Source of the DNA: Ornithodoros turicata
Lineage: Eukaryota > Arthropoda > Arachnida > Ixodida > Argasidae
DNA: 64,000 bases
Direction of reading: 5' to 3'
Assembly (NCBI RefSeq): GCF_037126465.1
Contig: NC_088201.1
Span: forward strand, 197,540,403 to 197,604,402
Positions 11,744 through 22,948 of this stretch are shown piece after piece. The notes under the pieces are model-generated. The model was not told the origin of the DNA and did not search any database. It saw only the letters and a program-made list of their open reading frames with translations. Positions within the stretch are counted from its first letter, which is position 1. Each line of letters opens with the position of its first letter. Made by a program: the position numbers and the translations under genes.

Positions 11744-14700
11744 TTAAACGTCCTTTCGCCTGCGCCGCAAGTCACACATTTTTTCACTCATGTACTTGCG
11801 CATTGCAGCACTCTTCTTCTTCAGCTCTTCTGCCGGAAGATGTTTCTTTTCAGTCAAATACCTCCTGTAGGTCTCTGCAAAGAGGAAAATATGCAGGTCA
11901 ACTCACAGTGAACATAATGGCGGAGTGAAAGCATCAATATACAGTGTAAATTAAATATACCCCAAAATAATCTTATTTCAAAAATCTCTTTGAAACTGAG
12001 AAGAAAGCTACACAATGTGCAGGATTTCAGGAACTTCTTCCTGAAGAGAAGTCAGTACTTTACCGCTACGAAGGTCTGGAGCGTAACAAATGATGTTAAG
12101 TAAAGCTGCAATTTGGTACTTTTGACTGTCTTCTTCCTGTTTTCTAATTCTACCAGCTGAGAATTTACACGCAGGTGTCTCTTTTAGTGTTACATTTTGA
12201 AATGTTGTCAAAAATACTAAATGTCTAGCCAAAATGGGAATTTTTGCTAAGGAGACTGGGCTTAGTATGAGGCACAGAAAAAAAAAACACTTACGGCGCA
12301 CAGCATCCACTTTTTCAGGCGTTAGTGCGGGAAAGACTTCCGTTTTGCCTCTCGACTTAGAGTTGTTAGACGGCTCTCCGGTGAACGTTTTCCGTGCCAG
12401 AACAGACGTCCCCCAAACTGCCACTGCGAGTTCCTTGACAAAGCGTGATTCTTCGTCGTGCTGCCACAGGTAGTCAAGTTTCTTCTGTGCGAGTTGAACT
12501 CCATTTCCAAGGTCAACCTGTAGGCAAATAAAAAGCATTGGTCACATATGCCAAAACTAAAAAACTTTGAACAATGCATCGACAAAACTTTTTTCGAGAT
12601 GCACGTCTCCTAAACTAAAATTTTAAACTCAAGCTTAGCAGGCCTGTAAAATATACTATGAGAACTAATTCGACCCAGTCATAATTATCACGAAAATGGA
12701 ATTTAAATTGCTCTGCAACTCTCTGGAAAAAGTAATACGCAACAGTGCTAGATAGCAGTACTACCCTCTGATCATGAACTTGCGTCATATTGTCAGCACT
12801 GACTGACAGAATGTTTGCTAGTGTCAGCTGTTCACGTTTCTGAAGCACTGCCCCCAGGGAACCTCGGACAGAAAACGAATTCATTCATGCGCACAGTCAC
12901 CCATTCAATCAGGGATACCCCACCCCCAAATGAACAGCTTTACTGACCACAAAATGCCCCCAAGGGAAAAACCCGCTGATCTTGACTGTACGACTGGCAA
13001 GTGAACAAGTAACACGCAGACATTATGCTGTGACCGCTCATGTACAGTGTCCTTCCGCTCATCGTTACGTTTCGCAGGGCAAGTCGAGTGCGAACGCATC
13101 CAAGTGCGCTTGTCTAGTGTTTGTTTTTCTGAAAACAATTGCATACATCAAAGCCTTATGTGTTAGTCAGCAGATTGACTCATATGCTTTCATCAGATAT
13201 TCTAAACTGAAAATATTTTGCATGGCCAACTGTACTCCTTCAATGACCATATGATGCTGTAGAACTGCTCATATTCTGTACACAAATGACCATAGATCTA
13301 AAACTTTATAATTACATGAGTACTCAGTCTATCACACTAGCACGCTCAGAGAAAAAAAAAACGAGCAATGAATTACCATGATCTCATCTCCGCTGCAGTG
13401 CTCAGATGACGATCCTGAAAATATGAAAAAAAATAATAATAATGCCAACACACTCTACCAAATCAATTGTGGTAGGTAGTCATATCATGCAGTACAGTAT
13501 TCAGTTATGTCTGGTACATCCCTCTTGTACAAATGAAATACTTGTTATACATGTACACGTTGTATGCACTTCTAAGCTTTGTTATCACAATTACTCTCAC
13601 GATGTCGATGTACGACATATTGTCCAGCAATGTCAGGTGAAACCCACACTAGTCTCGGCACTACGTATCCTATGCATGAAACGTGTGTTGCTGTTGTGAC
13701 TTCAGAAAAGTGCATATTTTCTGCTGCTTGCTTTCAACAGTAAACGCTTCACAAGCACAAGGCACAATGCTGTGACACAACGAACTGGACATACCTTGTT
13801 GTGGGTCACTAGATTGATTGGTGACTAGAGGTGAGTGTTGCGCGGGTGCATGGTCATTCTCAGAGCCACTATGGTTGGGGTTGCCAGCAGCTGACTGTTC
13901 CTTGTTGGCTGCTTCACCTGGAAAGAAACAATACAGATGATGACAATGGGAATTGACATTCTGAGGCTGGAACACAGAGAAAGGACAATCACACACAAAG
14001 CCTCAAGTGCCGAAGAACAACGAAACGATGAAAGAAGGGAGTCACCGAAGAGGTTAACCAGCTGCAAGACTCGAACCCACCTCTGGATTACCGGACCAGG
14101 GCTCTACAAATTGAGCTAAGCTAATACGCCTCCGCAGTGACCTCTAAGGTTGCGTTAGGTAAAGGTACAAACCACATCCACTCACTCACACGACAGAGTG
14201 ATCCAAGCAGCATCAGTTGAACATGATGGGAATTGATCTTACAGACCTACAGCTGGATTTCCCTTTCAGTGACTTCATTCTTTCATCTTTTCAATACAGA
14301 TGAGGTTCAATATATAACATGCTGTCTCTCATGAAGTGGGTATTGGTAGATCAAAACAAAGGACATGTCATATTTGCTTTAGCATAGAACACGAGAGCAG
14401 GGTAGAATAACCTGATTTACTAGCAGGACTGGCAGATTGCCAAAACAAGAACGTTAAACATAAAACAACCTGATAATGGTCTACTTCCGCCACAAAAAGC
14501 TGAAATATGTATCTGTATTATAGGAAGTCACTACAGCTGACCTCATGGAGGTATTAGAGGCTAGGTCACCTACGTCACTGTAGTAGCTGGTGCAGCTATA
14601 AACAAATATGGCATTCATCCTGTGAGACATGTTTACGGGTGGTTGGTGCAGCAAAATATATCCCTATACTCGAATACCTCAACCTCACATGTACAACCTG

Positions 14701-17029
14701 TGCACTGTTTTCTAAGCCTCTTACTCACTCATACAACATTTCCTGGTGCAACAAGTAAGACATACCTTGCATTGCATTGCTCTTGTCTTCTGCGGTTGCC
14801 AAGAGAAATGAGCTGCTCACGTTGGAGGCACTGTGAACTGCTGAGACTGCAAGCAAAACACACGATGTTTACAAAGTAAGCTTCCTGTAGATGCAAACAA
14901 GCTATTATGGATCATCACTCACTGAAGTCTCCTGGATGTGATGTTTCCTGACTGAGGTTTACACCTGAAAGCATAACGTTTAGTTGCAGACTGCTTTTTT
15001 GTAGCCAATATAGATGGGTGAAACATGCAGAGTAATCTAAAACATTGGTAACACGTGGTTGCAAAGCACATTGAGGAGCAACGTACTTTGTTCTGGACTG
15101 AAGCAGTGACAATGCAGCTGACTGTCATCTAAAACAAGGAAGTGTTCCAGTAAATATAAGCTCTACTGCACAGTCGCTGTACCGCTAGCTACACAGCGCA
15201 GCCTACCAATATTTAGGCCCTTTGCACAAAGTGCTTTCCGAAGCGTCTTGTTAAGTGTCTTGAATTCAGCAAGCTCCTTTTCGATCAACTCAATGTGGTT
15301 GTCCCGCTCATCAAGTAACCTCTTTTCCGTGAGCTCATCGTCGTCAGAGCTCAGATCCTCTGAAAACTCCAGCTCTTGGTCCCGGCGTGCTTTATTTCCC
15401 TTTTTCATCTTTTGCTGCATAACATAAGATGTAACATTAGGAATAGCATGTAAATGACACCACAATATCATATGAGACATATTACGAAGCCATTTAATGC
15501 ACGTCATGCAACAAGGTGCAGCTACATGTCGCAATGCCGCTGTGTCTACTGCACGCAGACTCAGACGGAACTCAGAAGAAGCATAAAATTTAAGCAACTG
15601 AATCAACAAGGGAATAGAGTAAAATACTAGGAAAACAAGTTTATAAAGTATGCATTAAAGACTACTAAATTTGTTTGAAAATTTATTATTTTGAAAATAT
15701 TTTTCAACTAGTTGGGATTCATTCCTGGAAGCACGTCAAATAGTAGCTGAGTTGCATGCAATGTTGACAAAAGTACTGCACGGTACACAAGCCAGTCTGT
15801 GCTTATTACTGTCCCGCACATCCAACTGCACACTGGACACAGCAAAAATCTATGAAGCAAAATGATGCAAGGGAGCTACCAGTACACTGTAGCAACACTT
15901 GACAGCCCATGACCAATTACAGGCATGCTACATATAAATAACACATTCACAGTGTATAATAATTGCACCTACAGTCTTTTGTTTCTTTGTTTCTTGATCA
16001 TGATCAGCAGAAGGTGGCCGGTAAGTTTTCCCCACACGCTTTTTCTCTCCGCCCTTTCTGGCTTCACGTTCTGTATCTGTAATTCCGCCATCCACTACAT
16101 TAACTGCGTCCCGTGCTCCTATTTTTTTCACATGTGCGACTAATATGCTACTAGCAGTTACAGCTCGCCGGGGTAACCTGATATCCCACAGCAGTTAAGA
16201 ATCGCAATGTTCAGCATCCCGAATAAGCACAGCCTAATTCTTGCACCGCTAGGACAGACGCGGGGTCCATTAGGCCCCGTTCCAACAACGCCGATTAACA
16301 TTTCAATCGAGATCAACGGTCCCTTGACTTGAATTTAACACTTAACCGTGCATCACTATAGGCAGTTATTGTTACTGAAACGTTTATCAAGTCACCAAGT
16401 AACGTTTTGCAAAAACGAATTCAGCAAGTTTTAGCAACGCTTGATCTCGGTTCAAATGTTAAACGGCGTTGGTAAAACCGCGGTCGCTCCTTCATGTTCG
16501 AGCGCGTCTGCTCTGCTAAGCCTAACGAAATCACTAAAATTTTCATCAAAACAACTACATGAACCTGCAAGGTACCCGGTGATACGCTGCTCTGAACATT
16601 GTCACTTTAAGACCCTAAGTTTGATTTCACAATTTATGATTTCCGTAGTGGATTTCACGACTGGTATTCTAGACGGTTTCAGGTGGTGGCATGCCCCGGC
16701 GGCATTTCTCTTCGTTACCAAATTACAACTTAACGTGGTCGAAAGCAGTAGCGAGTGGCAGCAAAACAGTCCCAACGTACGGAATGATAAAAGCCCAACT
16801 TCGCGGTGGTCACCTCATACAGAATTTCCTCACCTGCAATATATATAACTGCCGCCTCATAGTAGCCGCCACATATTTTGTTATCGCCACTCCAAAAAAC
16901 ATCGTGTATCGGCACGTCGGCGTTGCCGTTGAAGTCCGTAATGTCGCTTGGGACGACAAAATCCTTGATGTGGCTGATCGGTATAACTAAACGCTGTCTG
17001 TCAAGCAAAAATTTCACACACGCGAACAT
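11744..17029 (-). CDS. BEN-domain protein, complete nine-exon gene (copy B)
   Basis: Nine exons on the minus strand join without a stop into 395 codons: 17029-16834, 16118-15973, 15414-15207, 14964-14923, 14846-14766, 13917-13795, 13414-13377, 12517-12295 and 11874-11744. Every junction has a GT donor, an AG acceptor and matching phase. The N-terminal about 65 residues form a conserved block (FW-GD--GGYY-A-I-IAG) also seen in copies A and C. They are followed by a basic K/R-rich exon, an acidic SDDDE stretch with a likely coiled coil (exon 3), low-complexity linkers, and a BEN domain in exon 8 (WQHDE, FVKELAVAVWG, LTPEKVDAVR). The tail is Lys/Arg-rich (LRRRRKDV). BEN domains bind DNA or chromatin proteins, so a nuclear role is inferred. 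ATG at 17029 was chosen because copies A and C start at the same point (M-F/Y-A-Y/C-V). It lies head-to-head with a TNP2-type transposase gene. It could be a transposon gene or a domesticated one. Confidence 0.8.
12295..12517 (-). CDS. BEN-domain exon of the copy B gene
   Basis: Exon 8 of the gene above (phase 0 in, phase 1 out) carries the diagnostic C-terminal half of a BEN domain. It opens with a G-G-V-L helix region, then F-x-K-E-L-A-V-A-V-W-G, a T-G-E-P-S-N turn and the final L-T-P-E-K-x-x-A-V-R helix. This pattern is known from BEN proteins (BEND family, insensitive). Acceptor CTACAG and donor GTAAGT flank it. No other copy of this exon is visible in the window, so copies A and C lack their BEN exon here. 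Confidence 0.8.
14055..14130 (-). repeat. tRNA-derived SINE-like head in BEN intron
   Basis: On the minus strand there is an A-box-like TTAGCTCAATTTGTAGAGC followed about 25 bases later by a B-box-like GGGTTCGAGTC. An anticodon-stem-like CTGG/CCAG pair lies between them. The acceptor stem does not close, so it is not a normal tRNA gene. It lies in the intron between exons 5 and 6 of the copy B BEN gene. Confidence 0.5.
16834..17029 (-). CDS. Conserved N-terminal exon of BEN-type gene (copy B exon 1)
   Basis: This 196-bp exon ends in phase 1 at GCAG|GTGAGG. The copy C equivalent is also exactly 196 bp, and the copy A one is 184 bp. The 65-residue block has alternating hydrophobics, an F-W/Y-W-x-G-D turn and a G-G-Y-Y-x-A-x-V/I strand. 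This is reminiscent of small beta-barrel (Tudor/SAWADEE-like) readers, but that is only a guess from the pattern. Confidence 0.75.
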
Positions 17030-17165
17030 CTTCGCACGCAAAAGTAGAAGTACCGAAGCACAACGCTGAACAACCCAGAACATGAAAGCAAATGCACATT
17101 GTTGGTAGACTGCTGTTACTGGTGTTGCAGACAGTCTCTAATTTTGGGCGACAAAAACGACAAAA

Positions 17166-17310
17166 ACGTACCGAATACATAACATAATGTTATAGTAACG
17201 TCATTACCATCAATGTATGGTAACATCGTACTAATTTTGGAGAACTAGTACGATGTTACCATAAATGGATGTTAATGACGTTACTAACATTGTGTATTCG
17301 TTCCGTTTTT
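17166..17310. mobile_element. Short palindromic MITE in the copy B divergent promoter
   Basis: Two arms of about 65 bp are inverted copies (AACATCGTACTA against TAGTACGATGTT, and ACGTCATTA against TAATGACGT) around a short loop near 17240. The outer ends read ACGTACCGAATAC and GTATTCGTTCCGT. The hairpin fills much of the 592-bp gap between the BEN and transposase start codons. No clear target duplication was identified. Confidence 0.65.
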
Positions 17311-17620
17311 TTTTCCTTTTCATTCAGCTCTGCATGATTTTATTTTTTTACTAATTATTAGAACACTTTGTAAACTCAGTTTGGAACACGGGTTTGAAAT
17401 CACCGATATAAGCGCTATTATTAACAGCCTGCTGCCGTATCTGTCCACCCATCCATGGCGGATTCGTGCCCGAGCCGCCCGAGCATACTTACTTTGTGTA
17501 GCGTCTTGTGTGTATACTCATCGATACTAGGCCGATTTTAGGTCCATCGTACATGTTAGAGCTTTGCTCGTACACGAATTTAATCAAAGGGTGCGTCGAG
17601 GCATGCCATGTGTATGAAGA

Positions 17621-18451
17621 ATGGACGAACCTCGGCGTAAGAAACTGTTTTTCGAACCTGGTCGCTCTCTAAATATTTCCAAACAAACAAGATGGTACAG
17701 AAGCAAAATTGAGAGGAAAAGAGGCCAAGACACAGAGGAAGAGCAGATCTTGGAAGTGGACCCGTGCTTGTCATCGTCTTCAAGGCGTAATGTACAGGAC
17801 ATTGTCTCATTAGCCACAGAAAACCGGGGTAGCTTTTCCCGTCAAAATGATGTGCACGAGCATGCTGTTATGAGCACACAGCATGGTTTACTGCCAGTGA
17901 TAGAATGCAACACATGCCCAGAGGCACCGAAGGAATCTGACTCTGCTGTCACCTCGCATGAATGTGGGAGATGTGACTCTTCCGTGTCAAGTGATATAGC
18001 TGCCATGACGACACCAGAATGCGACAACGAAGCTTATGCCGCTGCTGCACATTCCATATCTGATGACTCGGAGATGGGCATACCTCATTTGCGTTGTGAG
18101 GTTACCGGACAACGTAGTGGAGGAATCGGCAATATAGACTCTGACAATGATGAAACAGAACTGTTGTGGAACGACCTAGGAGACACTGGAGAATGCTTTT
18201 TTTCTAGCCAGACTGACGGAGATATTGAGGACAATTTATTCAGCAATGCTCACACTCCTGATGGTGATGGGCAGGCGCACCAATATGTCGCAGAAGACGA
18301 CGTTGATAGTGACATGCATGCATATCTACACAAGTGCTCCCGAGATACGTTACCAAGCAGCACAGTAACAAAGGCTCAGGCTCTACTCCTAATTCTGGCC
18401 TACGTTGTCACTACAAAGTTGTCATGGACACAAATTGATGGGCTCCTTAAA
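17621..18451 (+). pseudogene. TNP2/EnSpm-like transposase, N-terminal exon only (copy B)
   Basis: An open frame begins with a basic motif (RRKKLFFEPGRS, then a KQTRWYR box). It continues through a long acidic Ser/Asp-rich region and ends with the hydrophobic motif LLILAYVVTTKLSWTQIDGLL. Copies A (LSWIALQDLL) and C (LSWTHVDGLL) have the same N-terminal plan, and in C it runs into a TNP2 catalytic region. Here homology stops at about 18451. The frame then runs on for about 97 codons of unrelated basic sequence to 18742, so the transposase is truncated, probably by another repeat. It is divergently oriented to the BEN gene, 592 bp between start codons. Family assignment rests on the match to copy C. 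Confidence 0.65.
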
Positions 18452-18721
18452 GGGACAGTCGCATTCTCCGAGGTCAATTTCGAAACTAATGCGAATTCTA
18501 ATTCCTTGCCGACCACTGAAGTGGGCCCGAAAATACCATTTCGATCCGCGGCGTACTTTTCGCGCAATCCGATGAAAAAGAAGCGGGAATCCTTGCGCCC
18601 TCGCTCTCTAAAAGTGGGAGGAAACGTCACCCGGATAAGGCCAATCAGCGCGCGCTCTGGGCAAATGCGAGCCGCGCGCCCGTTTGGTGATCGCGAAGCG
18701 AAGGGAGCAAGCATGGAACAT

Positions 18722-19130
18722 GGAGTCGGAAAACGAGAGTGATGTTTCTCTGCCTGGGGGAGATTCTGACGAACATGCTAGCGGTAGCGGCGACGAGTTA
18801 ATGCTGGATGATGACCCATACTCTACGGACCCAATGCCACTGGAACTTGCCGTCCATCCACGAGATGTGGCTGCGGCTAACCCGCGGGATGACATTTTTA
18901 GGTGACGTATCTCTTTGCATGGTTGCCGTCGGATGTGCAAAACAGTTTATAATGTTGAAATTGGCAGGTTTCTTTGTGGAGTCGGCGATCCACAGGAGCC
19001 CGACGAGAGCCTGTGTTGCCATTCTGTTGCCAGGGTGGTAGAAATGTGCAACGGTGCCGTGCATTGCACAACACCCATTACTCAGGGACATCTGCCTCCG
19101 TAGAGAGCTTCTAGCCTCAATTCTGCCGCT
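18722..19130 (+). pseudogene. Fragment resembling the P2X7-like zinc-binding domain family
   Basis: An acidic start (MESENESD, then SGSGDELMLDDD, LAVHPRDVAAANP) is followed, after frame breaks, by a Cys-rich block D-E-S-L-C-C-H-S-V-A-R-V-V-E and, in a third frame, H-P-L-L-R-D-I-C-L-R-R-E-L-L. That spacing resembles the P2X7 C-terminal-like domain (ESLCCREI, then EHPGF--VCL) found in many arthropod repeat-associated genes. Stops and frame changes mean it is broken. It lies just downstream of the point where the copy B transposase is cut, so it may belong to the inserted sequence. Recognition is from the motif only. Confidence 0.35.
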
Positions 19131-19243
19131 ATGATCAACATTTTAGGCGACTCAATCCCCAGGACCACAGGTAAGCCTGCTGCAGTGCTCTCCCGTTTGC
19201 TATATGATTACGACCGTAATGAACTTTTCGGTTTAAATGACCC

Positions 19244-19257
19244 CCCCCCCCCCCCCT
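19244..19257. repeat. Poly-C run
   Basis: A run of about 15 C bases follows GGTTTAAATGA. Similar C runs occur at about 24950, 30409 and 41985. They are simple sequence of possible sequencing uncertainty. Confidence 0.8.
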
Positions 19258-20184
19258 TATCAAGATTCGGAAGGGTAAACTCGGGTGCTAGTCGGGTGTT
19301 GTTGGTTATGCAAATTGTCGCACCTACAGTGGACAAGGGCTGTATACAAAAGGGCGACTATTCTCAGCAGCTTTTTGGCCTACACAAGTTTGTCCCTTAT
19401 AAATCATAAGCGTGGACGACAGCCGTAGAACAATCCAGAGAATCCTGGTCCAACAATTCCATTAGGAAAAGTGAAGCAACACAGCCGCCTCAGCTAGTCT
19501 CGACATGCTCTCAATTATGCCAGTTAGCCATGGCCTGATTGTCAACACAAATCCCTGATTGATTGGCAGATACCTAGTGGGAATTTTAAACTCTGAAGGA
19601 AGGTCTTATAAGTCTGGAAACAGAAGCATTTTAGGTGCCAATGAAGGGGGGAAGCATGTTACTGAAGCATGTAAGAGTAACGTATTTTGGGAGAAATTGG
19701 ATTTTACCGAAATTGGAGGGAAGCTGGTTTGGGAGGGAGTTAGCAGTTGGAATCGGGCTCATCCTGAAAGAGGCGAACATTTTTTTGTTGTACTATGTTG
19801 CACATCTGCCAACCTTCCACATTCAAAATGCGGGAGACCCTGGAACTAAGGAAGGAATGCACAGGCTCTGAACTCCAAGGTTGGGATAGTGTCTGTTCTG
19901 GCCATTGTCTTCCCAACACTGCGGGAGATTTGGCAGGTGTGCAAATGCCCACAAGATATGATGCTAAACAAAAAGAAATGCCATGTGGAGTTGTCTTTTC
20001 TAGCTGCCTGAGGTTCACGGCATACTCGTCATTCACAAGATGGCCTGGATGCGTTGTCCAAGCAATCAGGAGGGAGTTCCCGTCTACATCTTATCAAGGC
20101 TATCAGCGTTAGGACCATCGAAACAAGGGTGTCTTGTCAAGAGAGACAAGCTGGTGCATGCTGATGGCTGGAACTGGAGACATG

Positions 20185-20390
20185 TAGTGGCAAGAGGAAA
20201 ATTTTGCTGACATAGGCATACTTTGTGCAAGTGAGCCCTTGGTCATCCCCCTTGCCTCCCATCAGAGGTTTTCGAGAATACTAGGGTGTGTGGTGTTCTC
20301 GAAAACCTCTGATAGGAGGCAAGGGGGATGACCAAGGGCTCACTTGCACGAAGTGTGCCGATGTCAGGAAAATTTTCGTCTTGCAGCAAT
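20185..20390. mobile_element. Palindromic foldback repeat
   Basis: Left arm 20185-20279 and right arm about 20292-20390 are inverted copies. The inner 55 bp (TTGGTCATCCCCCTTGCCTCC, then CAGAGGTTTTCGAGAA) is almost perfect and the outer part is diverged (AAAATTTTGCTGACAT against ATGTCAGGAAAATTTT). The loop is about 12 bp. No coding content. Confidence 0.8.
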
Positions 20391-20668
20391 TTTCGTTTTT
20401 TCGTCATTGCAGTGTGGGGGATGTTTTGTCTTGTCACTCTGTATCTCCGGTTGCAGTCAACATACTGTCTACCCGTCTGTACAGCAAAAACTACTACACA
20501 TGGCGGTATTAGCTCTGGCATCAAATCCAGACCGCACTGCACTAAGTTAGTGCCGACGTGTGAATATTTCGAACTCTGTGCAGGTTGTCAGTGCGGTGTA
20601 GTGACGGGAATAAAGAATGACCCTATAATTGTATCAATTTATTGTACAGTGGAGTATGACGGAGTGGG

Positions 20669-20748
20669 AATAACAAAATAGCTTAGGTTTATTAGCCTCC
20701 CATTATGTATGGCAGGCAAATAAACCTAAGCTATTTTATTATGTTGTG
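20669..20748. repeat. Small hairpin MITE
   Basis: AACAAAATAGCTTAGGTTTATT and its inverse AATAAACCTAAGCTATTTTATT lie about 30 bp apart. The flanking AT-rich sequence gives no clear target duplication. Confidence 0.7.
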
Positions 20749-21509
20749 CTGTGATTCTAAATTAATGTGGTGTGAAGTCTGGATGGTTACAGGTATGCTG
20801 CCACAGGGATGTTAGGAGGGGTCATGTTGGCAGATCCATATCTGGGGTACTAATACGCTATGCAAGTGTGTGTCCTTTGTTTTCCTCTTCCTGGAATCAG
20901 GGGATAACAACCCCCTTGTGAGGCGCCGTGAAGTGGGTCCCCAGCACTTGCTTCAGCCATGACCTCCGCATCTGAAATATGACCTTGAGTGTTAACACTG
21001 AAGAGAATACGTTGAGGGCCTAGCGGGTACAATAACAAACATAAAAATGACTATGCAAATAAATCTTCCCCTTTGCGGTCCCTGTTTCACTGGCACGGTT
21101 ATTTTCCTGTCGACATTACGTCATAAACGCTGGCAGCCACATCACACAAGATTCCTTTCACAGGATTCGACAATTTTCAGGGCTCGTACATATCCATTAT
21201 GTTGTGGGACGTGCAAAAAGAATTGCAATATTTTCGTGGCTCGACAAAACATACCAAATCCAGTTGATTCCGCTGACGTGCTTGCTGCCGCCTGAAATAG
21301 GGCCAGAAATTAGCAACAAGGCTGCAGCACGTCACACGTTAGGTGTTAGGTCTTGTTGGTAGCATGAAGCACAGTGCGGGCACAGAATGTCCGCTCACGA
21401 CGGCGGTCGTTGCACAACGAGGCCATCCTGTAAGGCTTGTTAAAGAAGACCGGCAAAACTATCTTTGAGGCTATTAACGACAGCAATTATCACGGAACAC
21501 ACCCAAAAC

Positions 21510-22948
21510 CAGGGTGTCGAACCGCAACAAATACGGGTTCGGTTCGGGTTCGGGTTCGCACTGTTTTGATTTCGTTCCGGTTCAGTTCCGGTTCGGCCAC
21601 GCCAAAAACCGAACCGGTTCGCAAACCGGTTCGCAGCCCCGAACCGGTTCGCGAACCGGTTCAACGCTTCCGTTTTATATGTTCCGTAAAACTGCATTTA
21701 TCAGGAAATGCGTGGCTAATAACTCTCTAGAGGTGAGGTAGCCCTTTAGCGAGAGCAATGAGAAATGGATGAACACTTATTCAAAATAGAGTCCACGCTG
21801 TTGAAGCGGTGTAGTCCTGCTACTTTCTGTTCCCGAAATCTCTTTTTTCACACGCACAGTGCCAGCAAGATACACTTAAAAGAAGCCTAATAAGATGGAC
21901 AGCGTAACATATAGACGACAGTACTTGCCGGCACACTGCCTTTGCAGCGCGAATCGATCTGAAACCGTACTGAAGCATGTCGAAAATAAGCCGCCAGCCT
22001 TACTCTGTCCGAGCTCACAGCAGTGTACTAGTTCTCCACAACACAAAGGCAATGTGTCACGACACAACTGCACTACCAATAAGAAGAACCACATTTACTT
22101 TTCAAACCACGACCAATCAAACAGGCACCGTTCTGCGTACGCTCCTTCTCCACTTCTCATGTTTCTGACTTGTTTAATTTGTACTGCTCACGTGTAAAGG
22201 GAAATCTTGGGCGCTTATTTGATTACATATTCGTCCTGTAGAGCTACGTAAGTGGCCTACTCCATTCCTGTTTCATTCGTCCGCGTGCACTCTTAAAAAT
22301 GAACTTCACCGCATAGCACGCTCCTAGCCAACCACCATCTCGAATGATATCGTTATCTGCCCTGATTTGTTGAAAACGGGAGGCGTACGCCTTTTTGTGA
22401 CACTTATGCTGTTCATAATTGTCACATAAAAGGCGTACGCCTCCCGTTTTCAACAAATCAGGGCAGATAACGATATCATTCGAGATGGTGGTTGGCTAGG
22501 AGCGTGCTATGCGGTGAAGCTCATTTCTAAGAGTGATGGCACCTCGTCTCTGAAGAGTACACGCCGCATCACCGCGTGCGTGGGGCGCTAGCCGCGGCGC
22601 TCACAAGGACAACTGCGCTTCAACGTGTTAAAAAGACACCGAAAGTATACTTACTATACGTCGTCGTCTGAATGCTAGGTGAAAATTTCTGAAATCCATG
22701 ATATAGGCGCGTGATGGTGATACCAATGTGCCTTCGTTCGGGGATAGAGAGGAACTCTTATGCTGACTTCTTTTATGTCCGAACCGTTTTATAGCGAACC
22801 GGTTACCGCTATTATTTTTTACGGTTCTGCTCCGGTTCGGGTTCAGCAGTGTCATGGAAATTTCGGTTCGGGTTCGGGTTCGGTTCCGGCAAAAATAACG
22901 GTTCGGGTACGGTTTTCGGTTCGGGTTCGGGTTCGGTTCGACACCCTG
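21510..22948. mobile_element. Non-autonomous hAT-type element with TTCGGG arrays
   Basis: The element begins CAGGGTGTCGAACCG and ends CGGTTCGACACCCTG, a perfect 15-bp terminal inverted repeat. It is flanked on both sides by the 8-bp duplication CCCAAAAC (21502-21509 and 22949-22956). An 8-bp duplication and CAGGG termini are typical of hAT transposons. Subterminal arrays of GGTTCGGGTTCG sit inside both ends (21530-21670 and 22790-22940). No transposase is present. A separate 255-bp palindrome (22289-22543) is nested inside. Confidence 0.9.
22289..22543. mobile_element. Near-perfect palindrome (foldback MITE) nested in the hAT-type element
   Basis: Arms of about 110 bp (22289-22398 and about 22430-22543) are nearly identical inverted copies. 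They start CACTCTTAAAAATGAACTTC and finish at AAAACGGGAGGCGTACGCC, around a loop of about 30 bp (GTGACACTTATGCTGTTCAT). Diverged relatives lie at 10.3, 10.6 and 11.5 kb. The high arm identity suggests a recent insertion or arm homogenisation. Confidence 0.9.

Noticed and set aside
17621..18742. One complete 373-residue protein
   Set aside because: Only the part to about 18451 matches the transposase N-terminus of the other copies. The remainder is run-on into unrelated sequence.
21440..21741. Frames rich in NRFANRFG or GSGSG
   Set aside because: These are translations of TTCGGG arrays in the hAT-type element. All frames are open because of the repeat.
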